Positions 8,364 through 17,788 are shown, numbered from the stretch's first letter. The stretch is DNA of 64,000 bases from Paenibacillus albiflavus (GCF_004344915.1 NZ_SKFG01000009.1:1-64000), one strand, 5' to 3'. Notes: a model not told the origin generated them from the sequence alone. Numbers and translations are program-made.

Positions 8364-8395
8364 ATGTAAATTTTAGCTGATAAAGGGAGAGTAAT

Positions 8396-8995
8396 ATGTT
8401 AAACGATCAAGAAAAAGTGAGCAAAGCATTAAAGTTTTCAGACATTCTGATCACTGTCATGGTGGCGATTGTATTCGGTCTTATTTACAAATTCTGGGGT
8501 AGTGTGTATGGTGTAGTATCCCCATTGTTTTTAAAAGCAGATCAACTTACTTATGGTATGTGGTTTATTGCAGGTCCAATCGCTTTCTTATTAATTCGCA
8601 AACCGGGAGTTGCACTGCTTGCTGAGCTGGCTGCATCCAGCGTATCTGCGCTAATCGGGTCGGAATGGGGCATTCAAACGTTTGTTTATGGCATCGTACA
8701 AGGGCTTGGCTGCGAAATTATTTTTGCTTTATTCTTATATCGGAATTATAGCTTGATCGTTGCTGGAGTTGCAGGCTTAATGTCAGGGGTTGGCTCATTT
8801 GTAGTCGATCTCGCTTATGGATATGCGAATTATGAGTTATGGATGCTCGTTTACAAATATGGCTTGCGCATGATTAGTTCATTTGTAATTGCGGGAGTAT
8901 TCGCCTACTTACTGGTGCGTGCGCTTGAAAAGACAGGGGTCACGAAGCTAATAAGACCTGTATCGAAGTCAGAGTATGCTTCTTTGAATGATTGA
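8396..8995 (+). CDS. ykoE: ECF transporter S component, YkoE type (HMP/thiamine)
   Basis: 199 residues, about six membrane helices, matching the YkoE family of substrate-binding S components that capture thiamine or its pyrimidine precursor HMP. Characteristic stretches are GLIYKFWGSVYG near residue 27 and GSEWGIQTFVYGIVQGLG in the middle. Directly controlled by the TPP riboswitch 30 nt upstream. Followed without gap by the ATPase and then the T component, the B. subtilis ykoEDC order; the ykoF ligand-binding gene found there is absent. ATG at 8396 with AAAGGGAGA upstream. Confidence 0.9.
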   Translation: MLNDQEKVSKALKFSDILITVMVAIVFGLIYKFWGSVYGVVSPLFLKADQLTYGMWFIAGPIAFLLIRKPGVALLAELAASSVSALIGSEWGIQTFVYGIVQGLGCEIIFALFLYRNYSLIVAGVAGLMSGVGSFVVDLAYGYANYELWMLVYKYGLRMISSFVIAGVFAYLLVRALEKTGVTKLIRPVSKSEYASLND

Positions 8996-9000
8996 TTGCA

Positions 9001-10545
9001 ATGAATACGAATGCAGTAGTCGAAGTAAGGAATTTACGTCTTAAGTTCCCCGGAGAAGCTTCCTTGATGTTCAAGGATCTCTCCATTACCGTACCTGAAG
9101 GGCAAAAGGTTCTACTTCTAGGACCTAGCGGTTGCGGTAAATCAACTTTGTTGCAGGTGTTAAGCGGAATCATTCCTAATTCCATTGAAGTACCGTTAAA
9201 ATATGATGAAATTCAGCGTTCTGCGTCTTGGGGCTTCGTGTTCCAAGATCCAGATACGCAGTTCTGTATGCCGTATGTTGATGAAGAGTTAGCCTTTGTG
9301 CTGGAGAACTTATCTGTTCCTCGGGAACAAATGAAGGAGCGAATTCATCAAGCTTTAGCCAGTGTTGGCCTCCTTTTGGAAGACCCACACACCCCAATTC
9401 AGACATTGTCTCAAGGGATGAAGCAGCGACTGGCGCTTGCTTCGATTCTACTGCTTGAACCAGACGTCATTTATCTGGATGAACCTACAGCGTTGCTTGA
9501 TCCTGAAGGCACAGTGGAGATCTGGAATACGGTTAAATCCATAGCTTCTTCCAAAACAATCATTATCGTAGAACACAAAATTGACCAGATTGTTGACCTA
9601 GTGGATCGCATCGTTCTATTTAATCACGCTGGTGAAATAATTGCGGATGGCGTACCACATGAGATTTTTCAAAAGAATAAGCAGGAGCTTGTCCAATTCG
9701 GCATCTGGTATCCTGAAGTCTGGGAAGATTATTTAAGCTCTGATAAATATCAGGCTTTGCAGCAGCAGTATCATGCTGAGCTTGCGCTTGCAAATGAGTT
9801 AGAGCATACTCGTGAGCCTGTCATTAGGCTTCAAGAATTTAGCGGTTTCCACGGTGATGTGAGAAAAATACATGTTCCTGAAGCTGTTCTATATGCAGGA
9901 GAATGGCTTGCGATCGTTGGCTCTAATGGTGCGGGTAAGAGTACATTCCTTCAATCTTTGATGCAATTGCTTCGAACGGAAGGACTTTATCAAATTGAAG
10001 GTGAACAGATCGTTCAGACGACCAAACGTATTCGGAAGCAGATCGTTCCCAGTCAGCTTGCTTTCGTGTTCCAGAATCCTGAAATGCAGTTTATAACGAA
10101 TTCGGTAAATGAGGAAGTATCTTTTTCCAGCTCAAATGTTCCTCTTTCTGGTAATGATTCAAATGGAGATATTCAAGCACTACTGAATAAATTCGATCTT
10201 GCAGGATTGGGAGAGCGGCATCCGTATCAGTTGTCAATGGGGCAGAAGAGACGACTTAGCATTGCTTCTTCGATTTTTGGTGGACAGAAGATAGTGCTAT
10301 TAGATGAGCCAACCTTTGGTCAGGATGCCCGAAATACATTTGCTATATTGGAAATGATTGAAGGATTGCGTCTGGAAGGCGCAGCTATCGTAATGGTTAC
10401 ACATGATCTGCACATTGTTCAGCATTATGCTACAAGGGTTTGGACAATTTCAGAGGGGCAGCTCATCGATTCTAGGTTATCAGGCAGGGGGGGTACGAAT
10501 GGGGTTCTTTACACCGCAGAGAATAACATGGCTCTACCATGTTAA
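9001..10545 (+). CDS. ykoD: ECF transporter dual ATPase, YkoD type
   Basis: About 514 residues with two ABC ATPase domains fused in one chain. The first has Walker A GPSGCGKST, signature LSQGMKQRL and Walker B IYLDEPT; the second has GSNGAGKST, LSMGQKRRL and VLLDEPT. All catalytic motifs are intact. It energises the YkoE-YkoC importer at the cytoplasmic face. Start uncertain: a TTG at 8992 overlaps the ykoE stop, and the ATG at 9001 is chosen as the stronger codon; neither has a good ribosome-binding site, so translational coupling to ykoE is likely. Confidence 0.9.
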   Translation: MNTNAVVEVRNLRLKFPGEASLMFKDLSITVPEGQKVLLLGPSGCGKSTLLQVLSGIIPNSIEVPLKYDEIQRSASWGFVFQDPDTQFCMPYVDEELAFVLENLSVPREQMKERIHQALASVGLLLEDPHTPIQTLSQGMKQRLALASILLLEPDVIYLDEPTALLDPEGTVEIWNTVKSIASSKTIIIVEHKIDQIVDLVDRIVLFNHAGEIIADGVPHEIFQKNKQELVQFGIWYPEVWEDYLSSDKYQALQQQYHAELALANELEHTREPVIRLQEFSGFHGDVRKIHVPEAVLYAGEWLAIVGSNGAGKSTFLQSLMQLLRTEGLYQIEGEQIVQTTKRIRKQIVPSQLAFVFQNPEMQFITNSVNEEVSFSSSNVPLSGNDSNGDIQALLNKFDLAGLGERHPYQLSMGQKRRLSIASSIFGGQKIVLLDEPTFGQDARNTFAILEMIEGLRLEGAAIVMVTHDLHIVQHYATRVWTISEGQLIDSRLSGRGGTNGVLYTAENNMALPC

Positions 10546-11266
10546 TCCCGCCTTTAAATTTATCGTTTTTGTCCTGTTGTTATGCGTGGCATTAATCAAT
10601 CGTAATTTTGAGTTTGCGCTTAATCAGATGATCGTCTATTTACTCGTATTAATTTTATTTTGTGGGTATTCGTGGAAAAAGACAGCGCTATTGCTTCTTC
10701 CATTCTTATTTGTCTTCATGTCAACGGCAACATCTATGATTCTCTTCGGGAAGGGAGAACATATGTGGTGGACATGGGGGCTTATTCGCATTTCGGAGGA
10801 AAGCTTCTTTCGAGGTATGGTGCTGGGGCTTAAGACATGCAGCTGCGGCATGATGGGGATGGTGTTCGCTCTAACTTCTAAGCCGATTCTATTCTTCTAT
10901 GCGCTTATGCAGCAATTCCGTATGCCGCCTAAATTTGCTTACAGCTTCATTGCATCTATCCGAATGCTTCCTATGATAATGGATGAATTCCACATCCGAT
11001 CGAACGTTTTGAAAATAAGAGGCAAGCGATATGCTAGAGGAGTTAAAGGATGGTATCAGCGTCTTAGTCAATATGCAATTCCTCTGCTTGCCCAAAGCAT
11101 TCGCAGAGCGCAGCGTGTTGCCGTTGCGATGGAAGCCAAGCGCTTCCAAATGAGCTCAAGCAGATCCAGAACTTATTACTATACAACTTCCTATTCGCGT
11201 TTTGATGCTGCATTTATCGCCGTCATGCTTTTTCTAGTAACATTTGCCTTTGTGTTAAGCGATTAA
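10499..11266 (+). CDS. ykoC: ECF transporter transmembrane (T) component, YkoC type
   Basis: 255 residues of the EcfT (CbiQ-like) family with about five helices. It carries the coupling-helix region typical of T proteins: IASIRMLPMIMDEFHIRSNVLK followed by the Arg-rich RRAQRVAVAMEAKRF. The frame is open further upstream, but the ATG at 10499, preceded by a G-rich site, gives the usual family length and overlaps the 3' end of ykoD by 47 nt. It links the YkoD ATPases to the YkoE S component. Last gene of the riboswitch operon. Confidence 0.88.
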   Translation: MGFFTPQRITWLYHVNPAFKFIVFVLLLCVALINRNFEFALNQMIVYLLVLILFCGYSWKKTALLLLPFLFVFMSTATSMILFGKGEHMWWTWGLIRISEESFFRGMVLGLKTCSCGMMGMVFALTSKPILFFYALMQQFRMPPKFAYSFIASIRMLPMIMDEFHIRSNVLKIRGKRYARGVKGWYQRLSQYAIPLLAQSIRRAQRVAVAMEAKRFQMSSSRSRTYYYTTSYSRFDAAFIAVMLFLVTFAFVLSD

Positions 11267-11369
11267 TCCAATCATAATCGACCTTTGGAAAAAAATGATA
11301 TTAATGCGAATCCAAAGTAGTGTATGATACGTATAGGATCATATAATAACTGCATAAGGTGGTGATCGT

Positions 11370-11801
11370 ATGAGTATGTGGATCATTTGGCTTGTTGCCG
11401 GTATTCTATTAATTATTGCCGAGATGCTGACGTTATCCTTCTACATGCTGTGGATAGGAATTGGCGCTCTGGTCGCAGCTGCAATCGCTTTCTTCCTTCC
11501 TGATGTGTATTTATGGCAGGTCATAATCGGTGGAATTGTGGTTATTGTTCTGACGGTATTCACTAGACCGCTAACTCGCAAAGTTCGACACTCCAAAGGC
11601 TTTAAGGATGCCATAGATGAACTTGTAGGCAAGCAAGGTGAAGTTATACGTGATATAGAGACAGGTTCACTCGGTATTGTAAAAATCGGTAATGAAACTT
11701 GGAGTGCATCGGCAGATGATGTCATTGCTGAAGGTAAACATGTTATCGTTATTGAACGGTCAAGCGCTGTAGTTAAAGTGAAACGTATGGAGGAGATGTA
11801 G
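11370..11801 (+). CDS. NfeD-like membrane protein
   Basis: 143 residues. Two or three N-terminal helices (residues about 1-70) are followed by a soluble beta-barrel OB-fold of the NfeD C-terminal type (LVGKQGEVIRDI...GIVKIGNETWSA). NfeD proteins are encoded next to SPFH proteins and are thought to help them assemble in membrane microdomains. Here the SPFH gene starts 3 nt after this stop. ATG at 11370 preceded by AAGGTGGTG. Confidence 0.87.
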   Translation: MSMWIIWLVAGILLIIAEMLTLSFYMLWIGIGALVAAAIAFFLPDVYLWQVIIGGIVVIVLTVFTRPLTRKVRHSKGFKDAIDELVGKQGEVIRDIETGSLGIVKIGNETWSASADDVIAEGKHVIVIERSSAVVKVKRMEEM

Positions 11802-11804
11802 ACG

Positions 11805-12749
11805 ATGGAATTGTGGATTATTGCTATTATCATTGTGTTATTTGTCGTCGTAGTTGCAGCATTAACGGTCAAAATTGTACCACAGCAGCGAGTTGGTGTA
11901 GTTGAGCGACTAGGTAAGTTCAATCGACTGCTGCATCCAGGGCTTAATATCGTTATTCCAATTATTGATCAAGTACGTAAATACCATGATTTACGTATCC
12001 AGCAAGCTAATGTACCGCCACAAACGGTTATTACCAAAGATAATGTGCAGGTACAGATCGATACGATTATTTTCTATCAAGTAGTCGGCCCTGAGCAAGC
12101 TACATATGGAATTTCAGACTATGTGTACGGTGTTCGCAACATCTCAACCGCAACGATGCGTCAAATTATCGGTAAGCTGGAGCTGGACGAAACATTATCA
12201 GGTCGTGAGAAAATCTCTGCTGAGATTCGTATCGCGCTTGACGAGGCTACAGAAAAATGGGGCGTAAGAATTGAACGTGTTGAAGTCATAGACATTAAGC
12301 CTCCGATCGATATCCAGGATTCAATGGATAAACAGATGAAGGCTGAGCGTAGTAAGCGTGCGATCGTACTTGAAGCTGAAGCAGCGAAGCAAGATATGAT
12401 TCTTCGTGCGGAAGGGGATAAGCAAAGTAAGATCCTAAAGGCTGAAGGGGATAAGGAAGCACGTATTAGAGAAGCAGAAGGCTTGAAACAAGCGCAAGAG
12501 CTGGAAGCGCAAGGTCAGGCGAAGGCGATTCAAGCAATTGCTGAAGCAGAACGTGCAAGAATTGAACAGCTACGAGCTGCTGGTCTGGATGAGCAAGTTC
12601 TAGCCTATAAATCGTTCGAGGCATTGATGGAAGTTGCCAAAGGTCCAGCTAATAAGGTGTTCTTACCGTCTAATGCAATTGAAACATTGGGCAGCATCGG
12701 TGCAATTGGCGAAATGTTCAAGGTGAAGGACGATAAATCATCCAAATAA
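11805..12749 (+). CDS. SPFH/Band 7 domain protein (stomatin/QmcA type)
   Basis: 314 residues: an N-terminal membrane anchor (residues about 3-22), then the Band 7/PHB domain starting QQRVGVVERLGKF, then a long Ala/Glu/Lys-rich coiled-coil region with repeats of the type ILKAEGDKEARIREAEG, and a short C-terminal tail. This is the slipin/stomatin branch rather than flotillin. Known family role: membrane scaffold organising lipid domains, oligomeric, often tied to NfeD. Forms a two-gene operon with the upstream NfeD gene. Confidence 0.9.
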   Translation: MELWIIAIIIVLFVVVVAALTVKIVPQQRVGVVERLGKFNRLLHPGLNIVIPIIDQVRKYHDLRIQQANVPPQTVITKDNVQVQIDTIIFYQVVGPEQATYGISDYVYGVRNISTATMRQIIGKLELDETLSGREKISAEIRIALDEATEKWGVRIERVEVIDIKPPIDIQDSMDKQMKAERSKRAIVLEAEAAKQDMILRAEGDKQSKILKAEGDKEARIREAEGLKQAQELEAQGQAKAIQAIAEAERARIEQLRAAGLDEQVLAYKSFEALMEVAKGPANKVFLPSNAIETLGSIGAIGEMFKVKDDKSSK

Positions 12750-12760
12750 AATGATATGAC

Positions 12761-12796
12761 AAGGGTGCGCGAAATGATTTCGACACCCTTTTTTTA
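12761..12796 (+). terminator. Terminator after the SPFH gene
   Basis: AAGGGTG (12761-12767) pairs with CACCCTT (12784-12790), with an inner CGAAA/TTTCG helix and a T run. Confidence 0.9.
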
Positions 12797-12803
12797 TATT
12801 TAC

Positions 12804-12833
12804 TTGACTGTCATATTTTACCTTGGTTAGAAT
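12804..12833 (+). promoter_or_regulatory. Probable promoter of the first M13 peptidase gene
   Basis: TTGACT (12804-12809), 18-bp spacer, TAGAAT (12828-12833). It lies directly after the terminator and about 68 bp before the GTG start. Confidence 0.55.
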
Positions 12834-12868
12834 TGTAAGTGAAAAGCTTTGGCTTTTCGTTTGCAATT
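12831..12868 (+). repeat. 17-bp inverted repeat in the leader of the first M13 gene
   Basis: AATTGTAAGTGAAAAGC (12831-12847) and GCTTTTCGTTTGCAATT (12852-12868) are complementary along all 17 positions if G-U pairs are allowed, with a 4-nt loop. It overlaps the predicted -10 and the start of the transcript, so it could be a 5' stabilising stem or an operator. No T run follows. Confidence 0.6.
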
Positions 12869-12900
12869 ATTATATAAACCAAGTGGTAGGAGGAGAATGT

Positions 12901-15255
12901 GTGATTAGAAGGATAACGGTATTATGGATGGCGTTCGTCATGTTAGCTTCATTATCTATTCCAGCATTTGCCGAAGAAGCACAGCCATCAGCAACTAGAG
13001 GACAAGTTGTCTCAGCAATTCTTGCAGCAGCTCAAGCATATCATCCAGATATACACAAAGAGGATATCATCAAGGGTTATGAGGATGGGAAACTAAAAGA
13101 GGATCAAGCCGTGCAGATGGTTGAAGCGCTAGTTATGGTAAGCAGGGCATTTCCAGAACTTCCGACGCCTGTAGGTAACGATCTTCGAATGGGATCATTC
13201 CCAGAGGGATTTACAGATACTCCCGCTTGGGCCAAGGCTGATATCGACAAGCTGACGGCAGCAGGTGTACTCGTAGGGAATTCGGATGGGACATTAGGTG
13301 GTTCTGAACCTATTACGCTAGATGAATTACATACGATCATTGCAAGAATTTGGGCACTCAAAGGCACAAATCTGAAAGATGACTTCTTCGAAGTGATTAA
13401 TAAAGAGTGGCTGAACACTTCGACAATTCCTGACGGGGATATGATGGGAGGCGTATTCAGTGATTTGTCGCGTGAGAACGATGATAAATTAAAGTCAATC
13501 TTACAAGGTTTAGTCGGCAAAACGTTTAAAGAGGGAACGAAGGAGCAGAAGCTTGCAGATTATTATACCGCGGCATTAGATTCGAAGAGCAGGAATCAAG
13601 CAGGGAGCAAGCCAATCGCGAATTATTTAGCTGAGATTAATAAAGCGACCTCACTTCAGGAGCTTATCCAAGCGGATAATGATCTGGAGAAAGCGACAAG
13701 TTTAAGCACCTTATTCAACTTTATGATCTCGGCCGACGCGAAGGATAGTTCTACGAATGTGCTGTATTATACTGGCATGAATCTGGGGCTTGATAAGAAT
13801 AGCTACGTGACGAATGATGAGAATGCCAAGCAGTTGTATATCGCTTTTATGACGAAACTACTTGTCCTTTCAGGAGAGAAGGAGCAGTTTGCGAAGGAGC
13901 AAGCAAGTAAAATTTATGAAATGGAAAAATCCCTTGCAGCTGTATCGCTTGATCCACAAGAGCAAGGTGATGTAACGAAGTATTATAACCCGTATACAAT
14001 CCAGCAATTTGCTGCTTTATATCCCAATGTAGATATTAAGAACAGTCTCAAGGAAGCAAATTTGCCGCAAGTGGATAAAGTGATCGTAATCGATGAGAAG
14101 CAAGCGAAGAAATATGCAGAGTATTTGAAAGGAGATCAGCTGGAGCTGCTCAAATCCTATTCGAAAGTCTGGCTGCTTCAGCATACTGCTTTTAAGCTGA
14201 CAGATGATTTTAGAAAAGCCGTAAAGGATTTTACGGCAGGTTTATACGGGATTACAGGAGAAAGAACAGATGAAGATTCAGCTATCGATTCAACGAAAGC
14301 ATACCTAAATGATTATATGGGCCAAATGTATGCAGAACGATATTTTTCAAAAGAGGCTAAACAAGATGTTGAGCATATGGTCAAGCAGTTCATCGCAATT
14401 TATAAAGAAAGAATTAAAGCGATTGATTGGATGTCAGAGGTGACGAAACAGAAAGCGATCAAGAAGCTGGAAACGATGCAAGTGAAGATTGGCTATCCTG
14501 ATCAATGGAAAGATCAGCTAAGCAAAGTTAGTATCAAGACGTATGACCAAGGCGGCTCACTCTTTACGAATGCGATAGCGATCCAGAAAGCGAAGGCTGA
14601 TGCGATGAAAGCTCAGCTTGGCAAACCTGTAGATAAGAGCGAATGGGAGATGAATGTCTACGAGGTTAATGCATACTACAATCCATTGAACAATGAAATT
14701 GTATTCCCAGCAGGAATTTTGCAAGCGCCATTCTATGATATCCATGCGAAAAAAGAAGCGAACTTGCGCGCAATTGGGATGGTAATCGCACATGAGATTA
14801 GTCACGCCTTCGATAATAATGGCTCAGCTTATGATGAGAATGGCAATGCGAACAACTGGTGGACGGACGAAGATCAACAGAAATTTATGGAGAAATGCCA
14901 AGCAGTTATTGACTTCTATAATGACATTGAAATTGTGCCTGGGGCAACGAATAGCGGATTGCTCACGCTAAGTGAGAATGTAGCGGATTTAGGTGGTATG
15001 GCGGCATCCTTGCAAGTTGTTTCAGGGATGGCACAACCAGATTACAAGGTTTATTTTGAAAGCTATGCGAACGTTTGGAAATCTACAATGACGAGAGAAA
15101 TTGCTGCTTATTTAAGCGCTAACGATGTTCATTCCGCGAATAAAATAAGAGTCAATCGTACAGTCGTTAACTTCCCTGAATTCTATACAACCTATGGCAT
15201 TCATTCGGGCGATGGCATGTATGTAGCACCTGAACAACGAGTTTCTATTTGGTAA
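12901..15255 (+). CDS. Secreted M13-family metalloendopeptidase with SLH-like N-terminus (copy 1)
   Basis: 784 residues. Signal peptide at residues 1-24, ending IPAFA. An SLH-like region follows (about 35-155), clearest at FTDTPAWAKADIDKLTAAG. The PepO/neprilysin-type peptidase occupies the rest: zinc motif HEISH at 631-635, third ligand Glu692 in ENVADLGG, and the family C-terminus ending in a basic substrate-binding segment and Trp. All zinc ligands are intact. The frame is open from 12823, but the GTG at 12901 with AGGAGGAG 5-7 nt upstream begins the signal peptide and matches the length of copy 2. Likely attached to or retained in the wall and cleaving peptides; natural substrate unknown. 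Confidence 0.9.
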   Translation: MIRRITVLWMAFVMLASLSIPAFAEEAQPSATRGQVVSAILAAAQAYHPDIHKEDIIKGYEDGKLKEDQAVQMVEALVMVSRAFPELPTPVGNDLRMGSFPEGFTDTPAWAKADIDKLTAAGVLVGNSDGTLGGSEPITLDELHTIIARIWALKGTNLKDDFFEVINKEWLNTSTIPDGDMMGGVFSDLSRENDDKLKSILQGLVGKTFKEGTKEQKLADYYTAALDSKSRNQAGSKPIANYLAEINKATSLQELIQADNDLEKATSLSTLFNFMISADAKDSSTNVLYYTGMNLGLDKNSYVTNDENAKQLYIAFMTKLLVLSGEKEQFAKEQASKIYEMEKSLAAVSLDPQEQGDVTKYYNPYTIQQFAALYPNVDIKNSLKEANLPQVDKVIVIDEKQAKKYAEYLKGDQLELLKSYSKVWLLQHTAFKLTDDFRKAVKDFTAGLYGITGERTDEDSAIDSTKAYLNDYMGQMYAERYFSKEAKQDVEHMVKQFIAIYKERIKAIDWMSEVTKQKAIKKLETMQVKIGYPDQWKDQLSKVSIKTYDQGGSLFTNAIAIQKAKADAMKAQLGKPVDKSEWEMNVYEVNAYYNPLNNEIVFPAGILQAPFYDIHAKKEANLRAIGMVIAHEISHAFDNNGSAYDENGNANNWWTDEDQQKFMEKCQAVIDFYNDIEIVPGATNSGLLTLSENVADLGGMAASLQVVSGMAQPDYKVYFESYANVWKSTMTREIAAYLSANDVHSANKIRVNRTVVNFPEFYTTYGIHSGDGMYVAPEQRVSIW

Positions 15256-15268
15256 AAAACTGTTTTAG

Positions 15269-15305
15269 ATCAAAGAGGTGTACGCTTATCGTACACCTCT
15301 TTGAT
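15269..15305 (+). terminator. Hairpin between the two M13 genes
   Basis: A perfect 16-bp stem (15269-15284 with 15290-15305, core AAAGAGGTGTACG) and a 5-nt loop. The following sequence TTAATTTAAAA is only weakly U-rich, so termination may be incomplete. Confidence 0.8.
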
Positions 15306-15430
15306 TTAATTTAAAATTAAATCATTTACAATTTGAAATATTATAGTTAGCATGGAGAGTGGCATTAATTGTGAAATAGACATTTTTATGTGGTATTTTT
15401 CACATTAACTTACCAAAGGAGGATATTTAG

Positions 15431-17788
15431 ATGAGAGCAAGAAAATTATTAGCTTTATTCATGGCAATTGTAATGTTCACTGCATTCAGTGTACCTGCGT
15501 TTGCCAACGAAACACAGTCACCAGCTACGAGAGGAGAAATAGTTAATACATTATTAGCAGCAGCTGATGTTTATAACTCTGGGATTAATAAAGGAGCCGT
15601 TATTAAGGGTTATGAGAACGGAGAGCTGAAAGAGAATGAACCCGTCTTAAAAATTGAAGCTTTAGTCATGTTGAGCCGAGCGTTCGGTGAATTGCCAAAG
15701 CCTGCAGGTAATGATCTACGGATTGGAACATTTGGAACCCAGTTTACGGATGTGCCGGCTTGGGCTCAAGGAGATATCTCCAAGTTATCTTCAGCGGGTG
15801 TCCTAGTGGGCAATCCTGATGGTACTTTAGGTGTAAATGACTATATGACGATCGATGAATTTCAAACACTTATCGTAAGAATATGGGCACTTGAAGGGTC
15901 TAATCTTAAAGATGATTTCTATGAAACAATCAATAAAAAATGGTTAAATTCGTCAACAATTCCGGCAGGAGAAATGATGGGCGGAGGGTTTACTGATCTA
16001 GCTGCTTCAAATGATGAGAAATTGGCCCAAATAATGGATGAGCTTATTGGCAAACAGTTTGCAGAGGGGACAAAAGAACAGAAACTCGCAGACTTTTACA
16101 TCGCGGCACTTGATACAGAAAATAGAAATAAACAAGGAATAGAGCCTATCAAGAAATATTTAACAGCGATCGATCATGCCAAGACTCTTGATGAGCTTGT
16201 ACAAGCAGATCTTGAGATGGAGAAATCAATTGGTGTAAGTACCTTATTCCAATTTGCCATCATGGGTGATGCAAAGAACAGTAATGTTAATGCCCTGTAT
16301 TACACAGGATTAAGTAAAGGGCTAGATAAAAATAGTTATGTAACAGACAATGCGAAAGCGAAAGAGTTATACATACAATACATAACTAAACTTCTTGTAC
16401 TGGCAGGTGAAGAAGAGCCAGCAGCTAAAGCTCGTGCAGAGAAGGTTTATGAGATGGAGAAAAACCTTGCCTCTGTTTCCCTTGATCCTCATGAACAGGG
16501 TGATGTTTCGAAATATTATAATCCGTATACGATTGAACAATTCAATGAGCTTTTTAAAGAAGTAGACATGAAACAAGCTATGAAGTCACTGAAAATTGCT
16601 AATGCCGATAAAGTGATCGTAGTCGATGTTAAGTCAGCACAGAAAGGTGCAGAATACTTGACAGAAGACAATTTCGAATTACTCAAAGCTTATTCTAAGG
16701 TCTGGACACTGATGTCTACAGGTAGTTTACTGTCCGATGAATTTAGAAATGCAGGCGATGAATTTGCTGCAGCAATGTTTGCTATAGAAGGGGATAAGAC
16801 AGAGAAGGAAATTGCTTTAATGGCAACAAAAGCCGCAATGAGTGATTATTTGGGGCAAATTTATGTAGAGAAACATTTTTCACCTGAGGCTAAAAAAGAT
16901 GTTGAGAAAATGGTAAAACAATTTATCGCTACGTATGAGCAACGAATTAAAGCACTTGATTGGATGTCGGAAACAACCAAGTCTAAGGCAATCAAGAAGC
17001 TAGACACGATGAAAGTTAAGATTGGCTATCCTGATCAATGGGATACTACATTAGATAAAGTAGCCATCAAGACTTATGATAAAGGTGGATCACTATTTTC
17101 TAATTCTTTTGCTATAACAGTCGCTCACATGAATGAAGCGAAAGCAAAGCTTGGAAAACCGGTCGATAAGAATAAATGGAATTTGAGTGTTTATACGGTG
17201 AATGCGTTCTATAATCCACTTAATAATGAGATTAGTTTCCCTGCAGGTATTCTTCAAGCACCATTCTATGACATTAATGCTAAACCCGAAGTGAATCTTG
17301 GGGCTATCGGAATGGTTATAGCTCATGAGATAAGCCATGCTTTTGATAACAATGGGTCAGCATACGATGAACAAGGCAATGCCAATAACTGGTGGACAGA
17401 AGAGGATTACACAAAATTCACTGAGAAATGTCAAGAGGTTATTGCGTTCTATAATGGGATTGAAATTATTCCAGATGTGATGAGCAATGGCCAACTTACA
17501 TTAAGTGAGAATGTGGCAGATTTAGGCGGGATAGCTGCTTCTTTACAAGTCGTATCCCAGATAAGCAAGCCAGATTATAAGGCTTACTTTGAAAGCTACG
17601 CAAACATTTGGAAAACAACAATGCCAAAAGAAATTGCAGCATATTTAAGCATGAATGATGTTCATTCATCTAATAAAATTAGAGTTAACAGTACGATTGT
17701 CAACTTCCCGGAATTCTATGAAACATATGGCATTCAAGCTGGCGATGGTATGTATGTAGCACCTGAACAACGAGTTTCTATCTGGTAA
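15431..17788 (+). CDS. Secreted M13-family metalloendopeptidase with SLH-like N-terminus (copy 2)
   Basis: 785 residues, collinear with copy 1 without large gaps and almost identical over the last 40 residues. Signal peptide 1-25 ending VPAFA, SLH-like region with FTDVPAWAQGDISKLSSAG, zinc motif HEISH at 632-636 and Glu693 in ENVADLGG. Active site complete. ATG start with AAAGGAGG upstream. Codon choice is visibly more AT-rich than in copy 1, so the duplication is not very recent or one copy came from elsewhere. The 175-bp spacer gives it its own leader, suggesting separate control. Confidence 0.9.
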   Translation: MRARKLLALFMAIVMFTAFSVPAFANETQSPATRGEIVNTLLAAADVYNSGINKGAVIKGYENGELKENEPVLKIEALVMLSRAFGELPKPAGNDLRIGTFGTQFTDVPAWAQGDISKLSSAGVLVGNPDGTLGVNDYMTIDEFQTLIVRIWALEGSNLKDDFYETINKKWLNSSTIPAGEMMGGGFTDLAASNDEKLAQIMDELIGKQFAEGTKEQKLADFYIAALDTENRNKQGIEPIKKYLTAIDHAKTLDELVQADLEMEKSIGVSTLFQFAIMGDAKNSNVNALYYTGLSKGLDKNSYVTDNAKAKELYIQYITKLLVLAGEEEPAAKARAEKVYEMEKNLASVSLDPHEQGDVSKYYNPYTIEQFNELFKEVDMKQAMKSLKIANADKVIVVDVKSAQKGAEYLTEDNFELLKAYSKVWTLMSTGSLLSDEFRNAGDEFAAAMFAIEGDKTEKEIALMATKAAMSDYLGQIYVEKHFSPEAKKDVEKMVKQFIATYEQRIKALDWMSETTKSKAIKKLDTMKVKIGYPDQWDTTLDKVAIKTYDKGGSLFSNSFAITVAHMNEAKAKLGKPVDKNKWNLSVYTVNAFYNPLNNEISFPAGILQAPFYDINAKPEVNLGAIGMVIAHEISHAFDNNGSAYDEQGNANNWWTEEDYTKFTEKCQEVIAFYNGIEIIPDVMSNGQLTLSENVADLGGIAASLQVVSQISKPDYKAYFESYANIWKTTMPKEIAAYLSMNDVHSSNKIRVNSTIVNFPEFYETYGIQAGDGMYVAPEQRVSIW

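Noticed and set aside
12823-12900. Upstream extension of the first M13 peptidase
   Set aside because: It begins at the predicted promoter -10 and crosses the leader hairpin; GTG 12901 has the ribosome-binding site and starts a signal peptide.
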